Origin: Dipteronia dyeriana
Taxonomy: Eukaryota > Streptophyta > Magnoliopsida > Sapindales > Sapindaceae
Assembly: GCA_032871835.1 (NCBI GenBank)
Contig: CM065297.1
Span: 63,041,253-63,105,252 of the forward strand
Direction of reading: 5' to 3'
Length of the DNA stretch: 64,000 bases
Part shown: in pieces, positions 10,246 through 21,889 of the stretch
How the letters are laid out: the number at the start of each line of letters is the position of its first letter
Position numbering within the stretch: position 1 is the first letter of the stretch
Translations under genes and position numbers: made by a program
Notes under the pieces: generated by a model
Told to the model about the DNA's origin: nothing
Database searches by the model: none
What the model saw: the letters and a program-made list of their open reading frames with translations, nothing else

Positions 10246-11412
10246 GTGGCATTACTTTTGAAACTATGAGCTTCATATTCTTTGAATGCTACTCATTAGA
10301 GAAGTAATGATCTTGAATAAGTCTCTACTTATTGCTCTTAGATCATGTGCTTATGAGCCATAAAACCTTGGTTTTCTAAAAATTTCATATTGCTTCTCTT
10401 ATATGTTTTGCTAGGAGGTTGAGTTTACTAATATGTAAACTTTGGATACACCAAGTTTTTGTGCTTAAGTACATTTAAAATGACCTATGGTTAGTATCCA
10501 TTTTGCTTCGGCAAATACATAGAACTCAACGAGCACCTTCATGGAAAGGGCTACACACATTGGTTGTGAAAGCTGCCCAATGTTGGAAAGAGCTACACCA
10601 TTGTGATGAGTGAAAGCCGTCATGAAGTGAATTTTGTTTATGTAAAAAAAAAATGGAAAAATCAAAGAAGTGTTGAAATGAAATCATAAAAGAAAATCTT
10701 TGATTCAAAGCCTAAAAAGAAAAGGAGGAAGGCTTAAAAAGGAGTATAGTTGAAAATCAAATGAGCTCAGGTTAAAAAACAGAAATGGGATGACGAGCCA
10801 CATGCACACACACGCTCATGCGTTGAAATCTATTCTCTTAAAAGCAAAAATTCCGATGATAATCGGTTTGACTTCTTATGGAAAAAGCTTAAGATGAATA
10901 GTTGTTGGAAATTGTTTGCATGTTGATTATCAAACTACTTCTTGATATATATTTGAAGCATATCTCTCTCACACACACTTTGTTTACGAGTATGATGATA
11001 TTTTAGCAATTGTTGAAGAATTATGAGAGAACTTGAAAAATCTTTGTGTATCTCTCTTAGCATATGAAGCTTATTTTGTTGATATTTCTCCAAATTGTTT
11101 GAATGTGTGATTGTGTGAACATCTTTGTGAACTTTATGCTATCATTGATTTTAGTTATAGCATTTATTAAGGGGGAGCATTGTATGCTAGACATTGTTCT
11201 CTTTTATGATATGTTCACATGCTTCATTTTGTTACATGTTGGCATATTTTGACTTAATGATACTTGTAAGATATTACTCACTATCTTGGTCTTGCATGAT
11301 GATTCATTCTTAAGTAATATGTCTTTGTTTTATATATTTGTGACCAATATGCTTGTTTTGTCTTTCACTCACTTTTGTTGTATGTATATAGCATCTTATA
11401 AAGCAAGAACAA
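10246..11412 (+). other. E internal noncoding region with PPT-like tract and palindrome
   Basis: No coding sequence. It shares blocks with the 3' untranslated region of element C (48480-48960): a palindrome AAACCGATTATCATCGG-type (10851-10869), the block GATGACGAGCCACATGC (10791-10807), and a polypurine AAGGGGGAGCATT (11169-11181) that resembles the true polypurine tract. Multiple PPT-like tracts near the 3' end are a Sirevirus trait. Confidence 0.6.
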
Positions 11413-12479
11413 ATGGGAAGAACTAAGGTTACCGGGAGTGGAAATCAATTGAATCCCATTGTGAAAGCCAAGTCTACCTCAAAAGGATCCAAACCTTCAA
11501 GGACAAAAGATTTAGGGATCTTTGGAACTAAGAAGATATTTCAAGAGAGAGGCAATGACTTAGGTAAGGGTAAAGATTCTTATGTTCTTAAGTGCATTAA
11601 GGATAGAAATTGGGAATCTTGGGTGAGCATGTTAGGAATTGTGAATGATACTCTTGTTAGAGAGTTTTATCTTGAATATAGAGAAAGTACCACCTTATTG
11701 GATGCTTTTATGGAGATTAGGGGTGTTGTGTTTAGAGTTAACTCTGAAAACATTAACAAGTTTCTTGGGCTATCTAATGATATAGATTCTTGTTTTCTAG
11801 ATGTTGATGTCATTGAGAATCTTAATGTCATTGGTAGAACTCGTTGTGACAATGCTTCTTGTGAGTGGAAAGGTAGAGCATATATTAGTCAACATGAGTT
11901 AACTAAGGCTAGTGCATTTTGGCATCTATTCATTTGCACTAACATTATTGGATCTTCGAATTCAACCGAGTTGAATAAAGACATCAAAATAGTGTATGCC
12001 TTGGTGACTAATCAACCTATAAAACTTGGGGATCTACTTATGCTTTATATTGATAGAATGATAGTGCGGCTTTCTCTACTAGAGGAGATAAAAAGCTAGC
12101 ATTACCGGGGTTTATAACTTCTTTGTGTTTAGCTCGTGGTGTTAAGAGTAGAGAAGATGATGTGTTTGTACAGCCCTTGGAAAAGTATAGTGATAAACGT
12201 GTGTCATACATGTCATATAAGGATAAGGGTAAGACATGTGATACTTTTGGACAATTTAGTAGTTCACAAGTTGATTGTCAAGAGATTAACACAAACATTC
12301 TTCCGGATTGTACTTTACAATTGAAGAAGAAGGTTGATGAACTTAGTGCTATAGTTGTTAAACAAGATGCTAGAATAAAAGAGTTGGAGGAGTGTATTGC
12401 TTCAAGTTTAAGACCACCTCTCAAGCATTATGTTAGATCAACTACAAGCACATCTTTCTTTGGTGGACCAAGTAGCTAG
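11413..12479 (+). pseudogene. E-family ORF2, 'putative plant transposon protein'-like
   Basis: About 352 aa when read through one frameshift. The start ATG follows a repeat-rich leader; the N-terminus is lysine-rich and basic. Landmarks are REFYLEYRES, RGVVFRVNSENINKFLGL, KASAFWHLFICTNIIGSS, KIVYALVTNQPIKLGDLL and ALPGFI. Order and spacing fit, from memory, the plant domain of transposon-associated proteins (PF20167-like). A short C-terminal coiled coil (KKKVDELSAIVVKQDARIKEL) follows. I see no signal peptide or membrane span, so an envelope role has no support, although its place downstream of gag/pol is where Sireviruses carry env-like genes. An 8-bp duplication at about 12052-12064 breaks the frame and gives a stop at 12099; the downstream frame 12123-12479 continues it. 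Function unknown. Confidence 0.75.
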
Positions 12480-12921
12480 TATTTGAGTCTTGTGGTATAT
12501 TTCTTACCTTTTGGCATCATTTCATGTCAAAAAGGGGGAAAAAGAGTTGCTAGTTACTTAGTTTCTTTGTATGTTGTTTTTGTGAACTTTTGAACTTTCA
12601 GTGGCATGTAATAATTAGTCTTAAGGTTTGGTTAAGAATTCTTGTATTTTGGCATGTATTGAGGGGGAGATACATGTATTTGTGGACTTAATTGTATATT
12701 CTTATCCATATTATATGTTTCCATTTGTTGTTGTTCTCTTGTATATGCATTGTGCTTTGAGATAATTTGTAGGTTGCTCCAAGAGAAGATCAAGATGAAG
12801 TTCAAGAGTTGGTGAAGATTCGTTATAGGAATCTTACTTATTGTAATGTGGTGGAGTGATTTTGTGACCTATCTTCATTTTTATATTTGTAGTAAATGTA
12901 TAGGTGTTTTGACATGGAATT
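12480..12921 (+). other. E 3' untranslated region
   Basis: AT-rich, no coding sequence. It contains further short purine tracts (AAAAAGGGGGAAAAAG at 12529-12544 and GAGGGGGAGATAC at 12661-12673) resembling the polypurine tract. It is conserved in copy 2 (33259-33703). Confidence 0.7.
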
Positions 12922-12937
12922 TGCCAAAGGGGGAGAT
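12922..12937 (+). other. Polypurine tract of E copy 1
   Basis: TGCCAAAGGGGGAGAT abuts the 3' LTR start TGTTAGG. It primes plus-strand DNA synthesis in LTR elements. Element C has the same arrangement in reverse at 47748-47762. Confidence 0.9.
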
Positions 12938-15551
12938 TGTTAGGTTTTAGTTTGTGTTGGTATTAATTCCATATCAAAATGATGTTTACTTGTAATGATA
13001 TTAGTTGTTTAGATTCATGATGATTCAAGCTTCAAAGAAGAAGGAACAACTAGTCAAAGCAAGTTCAAAGTCTTCAAAGAGAAAGGATGCAATATGATTA
13101 TACAAAGGTATACTAAGACGTTATCTTTCTCTTACAAGGCTTAGGCACACACACACAATTCATACATTTGTGTCCCTACATCGTTGTGCACCATTATAGG
13201 CACACACATACAATTCATTCATATGTGTCCCTAAATCATTGTGCACCATGTATAACACATTCACACACTTGAAGATGAATGCTCATGCATTGGTATGGAA
13301 ATAACATGTTTTGGAAAATGCATGATTGAAGACTATCTCTATGTAGTTTGCATTCTAGTGTGAATTGTGTTTGTTTGTGTATGTTTGTATAACATGGATA
13401 TTTAACTTGAATTTAGTCTTAAATCATTCTTGATTGAGTTCTGATCATTTCGGTTACTCATACTATTGATTTAAAGTTCTAAGTCAAAAGATACTACACT
13501 TTCAACTCATGTTGCATATATTGTCTTCGTCTTCATATATCGAATCAAATTATTATTTTCTGGGTATAGTATCTTATATTTCCATGTTCATGAGATAGTT
13601 ACAGTTAGTAATCCGTAAATAGATTCAAATTCTGAGTTCGGAGCCAGGAGAACGGTCGAAGAACGCTAATGAAGGTCGAGGGAGAAAGAAGACAGCAGAG
13701 ATCTTCTTTCTCGAGATGGCGCGTGGCCATATAGGGGCAGAAGGCTTGCTGCCCTGAGATGCCCGCACACCATCTAAGGTAGCAAGCATGCTTGGCTGGT
13801 TATTTCCCCTTTTGGTCATTTCATATGCCCAATTTTCCCCCTCCTTTATATTCCTCTTCCCTCTCACATTTCATTCTAAGATTAAATTTAAACTTGTGTG
13901 CAGAAATTTTCTCTCTACATTTTCTCACCTTCCAAACACCATAGCTTTTTCATTTGAACTCTGATTTGAGTGATTCAAAGTTGAGAGTGTTTGTCTATTC
14001 ATCCTCATCGTTTCTCTGAAGGTTTGAGTGATTTTTATTGCTGTTTTTAGAGTCTAAACACACAAAAACGGGACTGCACCTAAATCAACTAAGGTATTGA
14101 TTTTCTCTCAAAGTTTTCTTTTAAAACTTGGTCAATTTCCTTAGGTTTTCTTCTTCAACATATATATGTGTATTGTGAGTGTTTTGATTTGAGTTTTGAA
14201 CTCTTTTAAAGCTAGGTTGAGTTTTAATTGAAATCTTACATGTTGAGTTAGGTTTTGATTTTGCCTATGTTTTCACATGTTTGGGATTGTATTGTGCTAG
14301 CTTTGATTCTAGGACTATTTAATGATCTTTGATTGATTGATTTTGTGAAAACTAGTTTATCACATGTATTAGGCTCTCTTGGCCGAATTCTCACATTAAT
14401 ACATGTGCTTATGTTCTTGAGCTATTCATGTGTTTTGTTGAATCTATGTATAGGAATATGCTCTAGAACTTTATCTTGAATCTAAATGACTTTGTCATAT
14501 GATTTTAGCATGTTTGTGGTTTATGTGATTTAAACTTGATTATGAGTTTATTGAACATATCTTGTGATTCAAGTTTTAGATCTATCCATGTATCTAGGTT
14601 GTAATTAATGTTAAACATATCTTACATGATCTAGATGATTTAAACATACAGGATTGACTAGACTACATTTGTTTTATGCATTCATGCTCATGTCTAGTAT
14701 TTTCCATAGGATGTGTTGATCATAGCATTCTATGTTGCGTGCTTGTTTGCATTTTGCATTCATGATCACCTAGATGCCTCGTGAGAAGGAAGTCTTGACA
14801 ATAGGTGTGAGACCTATGTTGTTGAGCAAGAAAGTCGTGACAAGAGGTGTGGGACCTTGGATTGTCAAGCAAGGAAGTCTTGGCTAGAGTCGGGAGGACT
14901 CGGATAGTCGAGCAAGAAGTCTGACATAGGGTCGTGAGGATCCGGAAGGGTGAACGAGGAAGTCTTGACTAGAGTCGGGAGGACTCGGATAGTTGAGAAA
15001 GAAGTCTTGCTTTCGGTCATGAGGATCCGGTAAGGTAAGCAAGGAAGTCTTGACAAGAAGTGTGAGGCCTCGGATTGTTGAGCTTGAGGGCGACATCTTC
15101 ATGAGTAGGATAGGAGGGTAGTTTCTCGGTGAAGGGGTCACTTGAGAGATTGTACTTGTCTTATCTACTAGTGGATTTTGTTTACCGGTGGTTGCTAACC
15201 CTTGGGTGTTTCCTCTTCAGAGGTTTACCATATTATATCTTGTGTCAACTTTTCTCTATCTCTATCTCTATTATATTTGTATTTGTTATTTGAATACTAT
15301 GGATAGAACTCTTTATGTAAGTTGACTTCCTCTCTATGATATAGATTGTGAATGTGATACAATTATTTGTTTGTATCACACTTTGTTTGTTTTATATATT
15401 GATTAAGTGTCTTTAATTTATATATATATTGTGATACAAGCAATCTAGAGGGACAAACTTTTGTTTGTTTCTAAGGGAGTCGAAAAAGGTGTCTAACCTA
15501 TTCACCCCCTTCTAGGTTATTCTTGAGCATTTAACTGTGTTTGTATTTTCA
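12938..15551 (+). repeat. 3' LTR of E copy 1
   Basis: TGTTAGGTTTTAG to TGTATTTTCA. It keeps the GC-rich hairpin (13712-13775), the repeat array (14778-15110) and the pyrimidine tract (15504-15515, five C). It is followed by the G1 remainder after target duplication tgttc. Confidence 0.9.
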
Positions 15552-16696
15552 TGTTCTTATCATCTAAGGGGCGAATTCTGAATCAAAGAATCATTTCTTC
15601 TCTCTCCCAAACACTTTCTCTCATCTCTAACCACTAACCTAGGTTTACGAATCATTTCCCACAAAATCTAACTATCCTCCATCATCATCTACTCAAGGAC
15701 ACTTGGAGATTGGATTTGAGCTTGAAGGAAGGAGAATCTCTACATGGGTCTTCTTTATCTCTTATCTCCTAGTTATTTTTATGTATTTGTCATGAGTAGC
15801 TAATCATCCCACTAGGGGATTGATGTGATTCATTTGTGAACCTTGGGCTTGTATTGAATTTTATTTACTTTATTAAATCTATTAAATATGTTTCATAAAT
15901 TGTTTTAGTTGATTTCAAGAATAGTTTGTCTTAGATTGTACCCTTCTTTCTTTGCAAATTGTTTGAGAAATTATTTGAGTAGAAAATTGGATATACCCTC
16001 TATTCGATTCTCTTAACCTCATTTGAATGGAAGGATTGAACAAGAGTACCCTCCTCGAGTGAAATTCGGACATTTAAATCTCAATCTCTAACTAATTTCA
16101 AATGGGTGTCCAATACTATACCCTCTAGATTGGTTGCTTGTGATAGATTAAGCACCAAGTCTATACCCTATAGGTTGGTGAATTTTTAAAGAGATCAGTC
16201 CCTTAATTTGATAGATGTGCATTTTAATGAACAATCACTTGTGGGTAGCCAATACTATACCCTTTAGATTAGAAACCCATAAGGGATATACAACCAATGC
16301 TATACAATCTAGATTGGTTACAATAGATTAATGTTCATTTATGTTAATCACAAATAAGCCCATTGTTTGCTTGTGTGATCCATCAAATTCTTAGCCCTAA
16401 CCATCATATTTTAACACTCATTCACATTAGCACTAATTGCATGTTAGATTAACTAGCCTAAATGTAGTTTGCATTTTAACAATTTAACATTTCAAATCCA
16501 AAACCATATCTTTACTTTTACATGCTTTGTTTTAGTTTAATTAGAGTTAACTAGTTTTAGCCATCCGATTCCCCTTTCCCTGTGGAAGGTACCCTGACTT
16601 GCCATTGTACTTGTTTTGTAAACATTTTAGGCATTATTGTGGTTTTAATAAATATTGTTTGACGAGTGTTTTATAATGACAAAAATAGCTCGGTCA
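15552..16696 (+). mobile_element. Solo Ty3/Gypsy-type LTR G1, right segment
   Basis: Continuation of 4509-4948. Includes several near-repeats of 'ataccctctagattggtt' (16100-16330) and, near the end, TTCCCTGTGGAAGGTACCCTGACTTGCC-like sequence typical of the 3' part of plant Ty3 LTRs. It ends …CGGTCA at 16696, then target duplication agcag. No coding sequence. Confidence 0.75.
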
Positions 16697-17814
16697 AGCA
16701 GGTTGAAGAACTTCAAGTGTTGATTCATGAACTACATGCCGAAGGATGCTTAATCAATGAACACTTCTTAGTTGGAGCAATTATTGAAAAATGTCCTTTG
16801 TTTTTCTAAAAATTCAGTTTTTTTCCTTCAATAAGATTGACTTTGGCTTCTATGACATGAACTTCCTTCTTATCTCCTTTTACCTGTCAACATTCATGCA
16901 CCAAAGAACAAAGATTTCAAGAAAGTTAAAGGTTATTGTTGGGTCTGTGAGAAGTCAGGGCACAGGGCATATGACTACCTCCACAAGAAAGACCAGAATT
17001 CTTAAAACAACCAGGCAAATGTTGCTGAATCTAATGAGTATCTCATTTCTGTTGTTTTGAGACAAATATCATTTCAGATAGATGTAGATGCCACCCGACA
17101 CATCTGCAGCAACAAAAATATGTTCTCTCAGTACGATTGGATTACTAATGGAGAAAAACTTTAAATTGGAAATGCTTTTGTATCAACTATGGAAGGCAAA
17201 GGAAATGTAAAATTAAAGTTTCCTTCTAGAAAAGTTTTGACCCTTCTGGATGTCCTCCATGTTTCTGATATTAGGAAAAATATTTTATCATAAACTCTTT
17301 TCATTAATAAAGGGTTCAAACTTGTATTTGAGTCTGATAAGTTTGTATTAATGAAAGGGTTGTTTGACTGATGACATATTTAAACTTATAGTAGTTGTTA
17401 CCAAAGTTAATGAAAGTTCCATTTACTTTGAATATTTAAATATTTGGCATGCAAGATTCTAATATGTAAATGTTCAATCATTGCATAAAATTTTAAACAT
17501 AGGTTTGTTACCAAATTTTAAATATGTAATGCAATCATAAGAAAAAGACAAATTCTAATTTATAAGACCTTTAACATGTAGGGTTACCTTGCAAAAATTG
17601 GAGTTCCTTTACAAGGGAGAACTAAACTCTGACCTAAAACAATTGATTGTGTTTTCATAGGATTTTCAAATACAAGTGCAACATATAGGTTTTGAGTTAA
17701 TAAATTTGATGTTTCTCATATACATCATAATCTATTATGTTGTTTCTCTTCAATAGAATTACATATATTAATTATATAAAGTTAAGGAATTATTGTAGAA
17801 CCTTTAACAAAAGG
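16697..17814 (+). pseudogene. Copia element A gag C-terminus, protease and integrase fragments
   Basis: Resumes gag at VEELQVLIHELHAEG. Next come a CCHC knuckle (YCWVCEKSGHRAYDYLH near 16935-16985), a protease-region segment with VDATRHICSNKNMFSQYDW, and an integrase zinc-domain piece (SLHKILNIGLLPNFKY). An integrase C-terminal piece with CVFIGFSNTSATYRF (17650-17692) and an RNase H tail IVEPLTKG (17792-17815) follow. Most of integrase, all of the reverse transcriptase and most of RNase H are deleted, and stops and frameshifts are frequent. The RNase H tail is interrupted by the C solo LTR at 17820. Confidence 0.75.
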
Positions 17815-17819
17815 CCTAC

Positions 17820-20008
17820 TGAAATTTCCCTTTATCTCTCTTTATAAAGTAAATATACCTAGAGGGAGGGGGGGTTGAATAGGTATATGCTCTAATTTTC
17901 ATCTTCTTTTAAAACAATGCAATTTTAAAAAAGTTAAATGAAAATTGCAAACAATGACACAAGATGTTTACGTGGTAAACCTCTGAAGAAGAAACATCCA
18001 CGGGTTGATACCACAACCACCGGCGAAAGCAAATCCACTATTTCAAATAAGAGTTCCACACTCAAGCAATCAACACATGCTCTCCAAGCTATCACTCTTA
18101 CTCTACCCTTGAACCTAGTGATCTACTAAACCGACTTCCTATCAAAGACCTCCTGTCTCTAGGAAGATTCCTTGCTCACCTATCCGGATCCTCCCGACCC
18201 TAGGCAAGACTTCTTGCTCAACTATACGAGTTCTCCCGACTCTAGTTGAGACTTCCTTGCTCAACAATCTGAGGTCTCACACCTCTTGTCGAGACTTCCA
18301 CTTGCTTAGCTATCCAAGTCCTCCTGACTCTAGCTAAGACTTCCAATTGCTAAAAGCAAAGAATCACTCTAAGATATGAGACTTCATACCTCTTCACAAG
18401 GCATCTAAGTGATCATGAATGTAAAACACAAACAAGCACTCAATATAGAAAATGATGATCAACAAATTCTATAGACATGCAACTAGATAGCTAGATTATA
18501 CTTTCAAAGAGCAATCACAAATGTATCTAGAAAACCTAAGCATGTTATCAACTAAGAACATAGATATGAAGATATAGATACCAATTGAAACACAACCTAG
18601 TTCTTAGAAAATGAAATTAAATCTAGAAATAGTCAATCAAGCGTAAGAGCAAAATATTTCTAGAAACAATTTCTTGTTTATCAAGTTTAGCACAAATCAT
18701 TCAATTTATCACAAATCTAGCTAACTTTAAAAATCAATTCAACAAAACACAAAATGATATCAAAATCATCCTAGTCATGCTTCTTAATCAAATAACATCA
18801 ATCAATAAGAAGATCAAAGAAGAAAACTAAGAAGAAGATGATTTTACCAACAATGATGAAAATCACGAAATGAAGATCTGATAACTACTAAAGTTATAGA
18901 CATCCTTTGGTTCTGGAAATGCTTGGGGTTTGTAGAAATCTTCAAGACACTCGAAATATGTTTTTGAATCAAGTAATTCGAAGTAGAAATAAAGAAGTTA
19001 TCACAAAAACAAAAATCAAAATGTTGAGAAAAAAATTCTGCACTTGTTCTTCAATTTCTTTTTTCTCAACTTGTAATGAATGAGAGGGAAGGAGACGTTT
19101 TAAAAAGAGAACAACCAAAAGACCACTTTTCCCTCATGCCTTAGTGCCTCCCCGAGATGGCGCATGGGCATCTTGGGGCAGCAAGGTTTTGGGGCCGAGA
19201 TGGCCACGCACCATCTCGGGAAGGTGCCAAGTGATGGCTTATGCCATCACACCTCTTCCCTTACGCTCCTCTCGCGTTCTTCCACCGTTCTTTGGCCTCC
19301 AAACTCCATATTTAAATCCATTTGAAGATTAAAAACCAAGACTCCCTCACGGACATGGAAATATAAGATACTCAACCTAGAAAATAAGAATTCGACTCAA
19401 TATATGAAGACGAAGACAATGTATGCAACATAAGTTGAAAATGTAATATCTTTTGACTTAGAACTCGAAATCAATAGTATGAGAAACCGAAATGACCGGA
19501 ATTATTTCATGAATAATCGGAGACTAAAATCAAGTTCAAGATCCATGTTATACAAACATATAAACAAACAAACAAATTTCACACAAGAATGGAAACTACA
19601 TAGAGATAGTCTTCAATCATGCATTTTTCAAAACATGTTACTTTCATACCAATGCATGAGCATTCAACTTCAAGTGTGTGAATGTGTTATACCAAATGAT
19701 GCGCTACGATACAGGAAAAAAAATATATGAATTGTGTGTGTGTGTGCATTTAATGATGCACAACTAAATAGGGACACATATGAATGAATTGTTTGTGTGT
19801 GTGCGCTTACGCTTGCAAGAGGAATAAGTATCTCGATACCTTAGCATCAAAGAATAGTACCAATCCTCTTGAAGACGAACTTTACATCATGAGAAGTTGC
19901 TTTTATTCCTTGAAGCTCTTATCATCACGAACCACTTAAGCAACTAAGCATTACAAAGAAATGAAGTTTTGTTATGGAATCAAGCCAACACAAATCTAAA
20001 ACCTAACA
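17820..20008 (-). mobile_element. Solo LTR of Sirevirus-like family C
   Basis: 2189 bp, reading TGTTAGGTTTTAGATTTG on the minus strand from 20008 to …GGGAAATTTCA at 17820. The exact target duplication cctac is at 17815-17819 and 20009-20013. It includes the pyrimidine tract (17861-17874), repeat array (18150-18410) and GC-rich hairpin (19150-19220). No internal sequence, so this is a solo LTR formed by LTR-LTR recombination. Confidence 0.92.
19150..19220. promoter_or_regulatory. GC-rich hairpin in C LTR
   Basis: CCCGAGATGGCGCATGG and CCACGCACCATCTCGGG form inverted arms, with an inner CATCTTGGGGC/GGGGCCGAGATG pair. This is the family C version of the hairpin in E LTRs. Confidence 0.6.
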
Positions 20009-20013
20009 CCTAC

Positions 20014-20654
20014 CTTGAGAGCAAATTAAATTTACTTTGAGATCAAATTAAATTTACATTAAGAAGGGTGGGTTAAAGCCATTCAATGAGTCAAACTATG
20101 TGGAAAATTAACCTAGCTAATTGAAGATCCTATGGTCTAGGTTCAATAGGCAAACTGGTTTGGTAAGACTTAAATTATTGAACGCTTAATTTAATCCGTT
20201 GCTATGATAGTTGGTTTGTTGTATGCAGATGTGTAGGATATGATTTTCATTTAATGACACTAATATCTTGTTATCAAGAGGAGTTAAGTATAAAATTCTT
20301 AATTAGTGTCACCTAAATGGTAGTAAATGTGTGGTCGTATTTATGAGAATGAAATAAGGCTAAATATTCTAAAGCTATCATGAAAACCGTGATCTGTATA
20401 TGACCAAAATGAACAAAAACCTATGAACTAACATATATTAAGTTTTTTTTATATGTGAACCATATTATCTTGATTTACTACAATGATGAAAAGTTCAAGA
20501 TCTTCAAATATCCACTATGTCACCAAGTTAATATGATATTTCTTCACTAGGATAAGTTTAATTTCAAAAGACACTTCTCCCGTTGCCTAACACTTATGTT
20601 CCTATCAAATATATTCATTTAGTAGTCTAAGGCTGTAGCATAAATATGGGATAC
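20014..20654 (+). other. 3' internal tail of copia element A
   Basis: Follows the RNase H tail after the C LTR. No open frame. It ends with AAATATGGGATAC directly before TGTTGAAATTTTG, the position of a polypurine tract. Confidence 0.5.
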
Positions 20655-20970
20655 TGTTGAAATTTTGAATGAAATTCAAGAGTCGTGTCTTTTCACTGAA
20701 AAATTGTGTCTCTTCATCAAGAGATGCAACTCTTCCTAGAGGATGTGTCTTTATCAAGAGACACATTTGGGTCTATGTATTAGAATGAAATTTATGTAAG
20801 CATTATATGCAATTAAACATACATATAACTTGTATTAAATCATTGTAAGGAAGTATCTTGCTAAATTCCATCCATGAATACCTCTTGGGAGGTTATTACA
20901 CGAAACATAAAGCTCAACTAAACTTGGAGGCCGTAGGTGTTCCAAAACACCTTCTCCCACTCAATTATTT
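20655..20970 (+). repeat. 3' LTR of copia element A
   Basis: TGTTGAAATTTTG onward matches the 5' remnant at 3717. It holds the inverted phrase gtctcttcatcaagagatgc and its neighbour gtgtctttatcaagagacac. The right end is approximate because the sequence changes into element B leader near 20975. Confidence 0.6.
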
Positions 20971-20974
20971 AGAT

Positions 20975-21660
20975 GCCAATTAGATACCTAAACCATTCAA
21001 TTCACGTTCATACCAAAAGAGATATATGAGTGGCACTCCTATTCTATATGACATGTTATCAAACAATGACAAACATTGTAATATTTTCAAAAATACAAAT
21101 AGCTACAATTTTGGTCCATCCTAGAAAAGCGAGTAAATTACATATGTCTTGGAATACAAAAAACTCATTTCTTGACGAACAAGTCTTCATGCGACCTTCG
21201 TCGTTTGGACTCCCTCGGCTGCCTCCCATGAGCGTGCCTTAGCTCCATAAAGGACTGTTGTGCGTAGCACATCGGATCCATAGGGCTGCCAATACAACCA
21301 TTGGCATCCATGGGACTCCCCGTGCGCAGCCCATGCCACAACAATCGTGGCTCATGCTCATTCGCACGCACGGTCCCAAAATTATTCCGGTTGCTCCCTA
21401 TTCTTCGATACTTGAATGTATTACAAAAGAATTTTAAATAATAAAATATTGTAGTTTTTTTAAATACAATATTTTCTATAGTATTTTTATTACATTATAG
21501 TGTAGTTTTTTATTTATTAAAATAGCAAGATAAATAAAAAAAACTTAGCAACTACTAAGAAGGAAATTATGGCAATGATAGGTCACCCTTCTTGTTACAA
21601 ACTCAAAACAAAAATACATTGAAATTCTAGGACCAAAATTGAGCAATAACAAACCACATT

Positions 21661-21747
<87 letters not shown>

Positions 21748-21889
21748 CCATACATTCCAATGTAAATATATATATGCGAATACCTAGAGTGTCATCTTTT
21801 TCTAAATTATGCAATATATATTAAAAAGAAAAAGATTCATGTATATATACATCAATTAATCAAGGGTATAACAAGGCTCTGATACCAAT
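20975..21889 (-). mobile_element. Extra partial internal leader of element B (B')
   Basis: Homologous to 29420-30352 over about 900 bp, both ending beside a B LTR with the primer-site sequence GCTCTGATACCAAT (21876-21889) in the same orientation. It lies on the outer side of the 3' LTR of B, where flanking host DNA would be expected. The arrangement is LTR-internal-LTR-internal, cut off at 20975. The open frames here are short and show no known domain. Confidence 0.65.
21664..21743. repeat. Compound (AC)n(TA)n microsatellite
   Basis: About 52 bp of AC and 28 bp of TA. The homologous spot near 30172 has only TA repeats. Confidence 0.95.

Larger units (their letters stand above)
4949..15551 (+). 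mobile_element. Complete E-family LTR retrotransposon, copy 1 (non-autonomous, Sirevirus-like)
   Basis: The 10.6-kb element has 2.6-2.7-kb LTRs ending in TG…CA, a primer-binding site at 7625, gag (7708-9732), a second ORF (11413-12479) and a polypurine tract (12922-12937). The flanks agttc (4944-4948) and tgttc (15552-15556) are a target duplication with one mismatch. No protease, integrase, reverse transcriptase or RNase H is recognisable between gag and ORF2. Its termini, primer site, polypurine tract and parts of the internal noncoding sequence match the Sirevirus-like element C at 43345-56552. It therefore probably depended on pol proteins from a C-type element. Confidence 0.9.

Noticed and set aside
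11413..12479. ORF2 as a retroviral-type envelope gene
   Set aside because: No signal peptide, membrane span or cleavage motif is visible; only the position is env-like.
21165..21371. 68-aa frame in the B leader as a gene
   Set aside because: The homologous stretch at 29690-29860 has insertions and deletions that break it, and no domain is visible.
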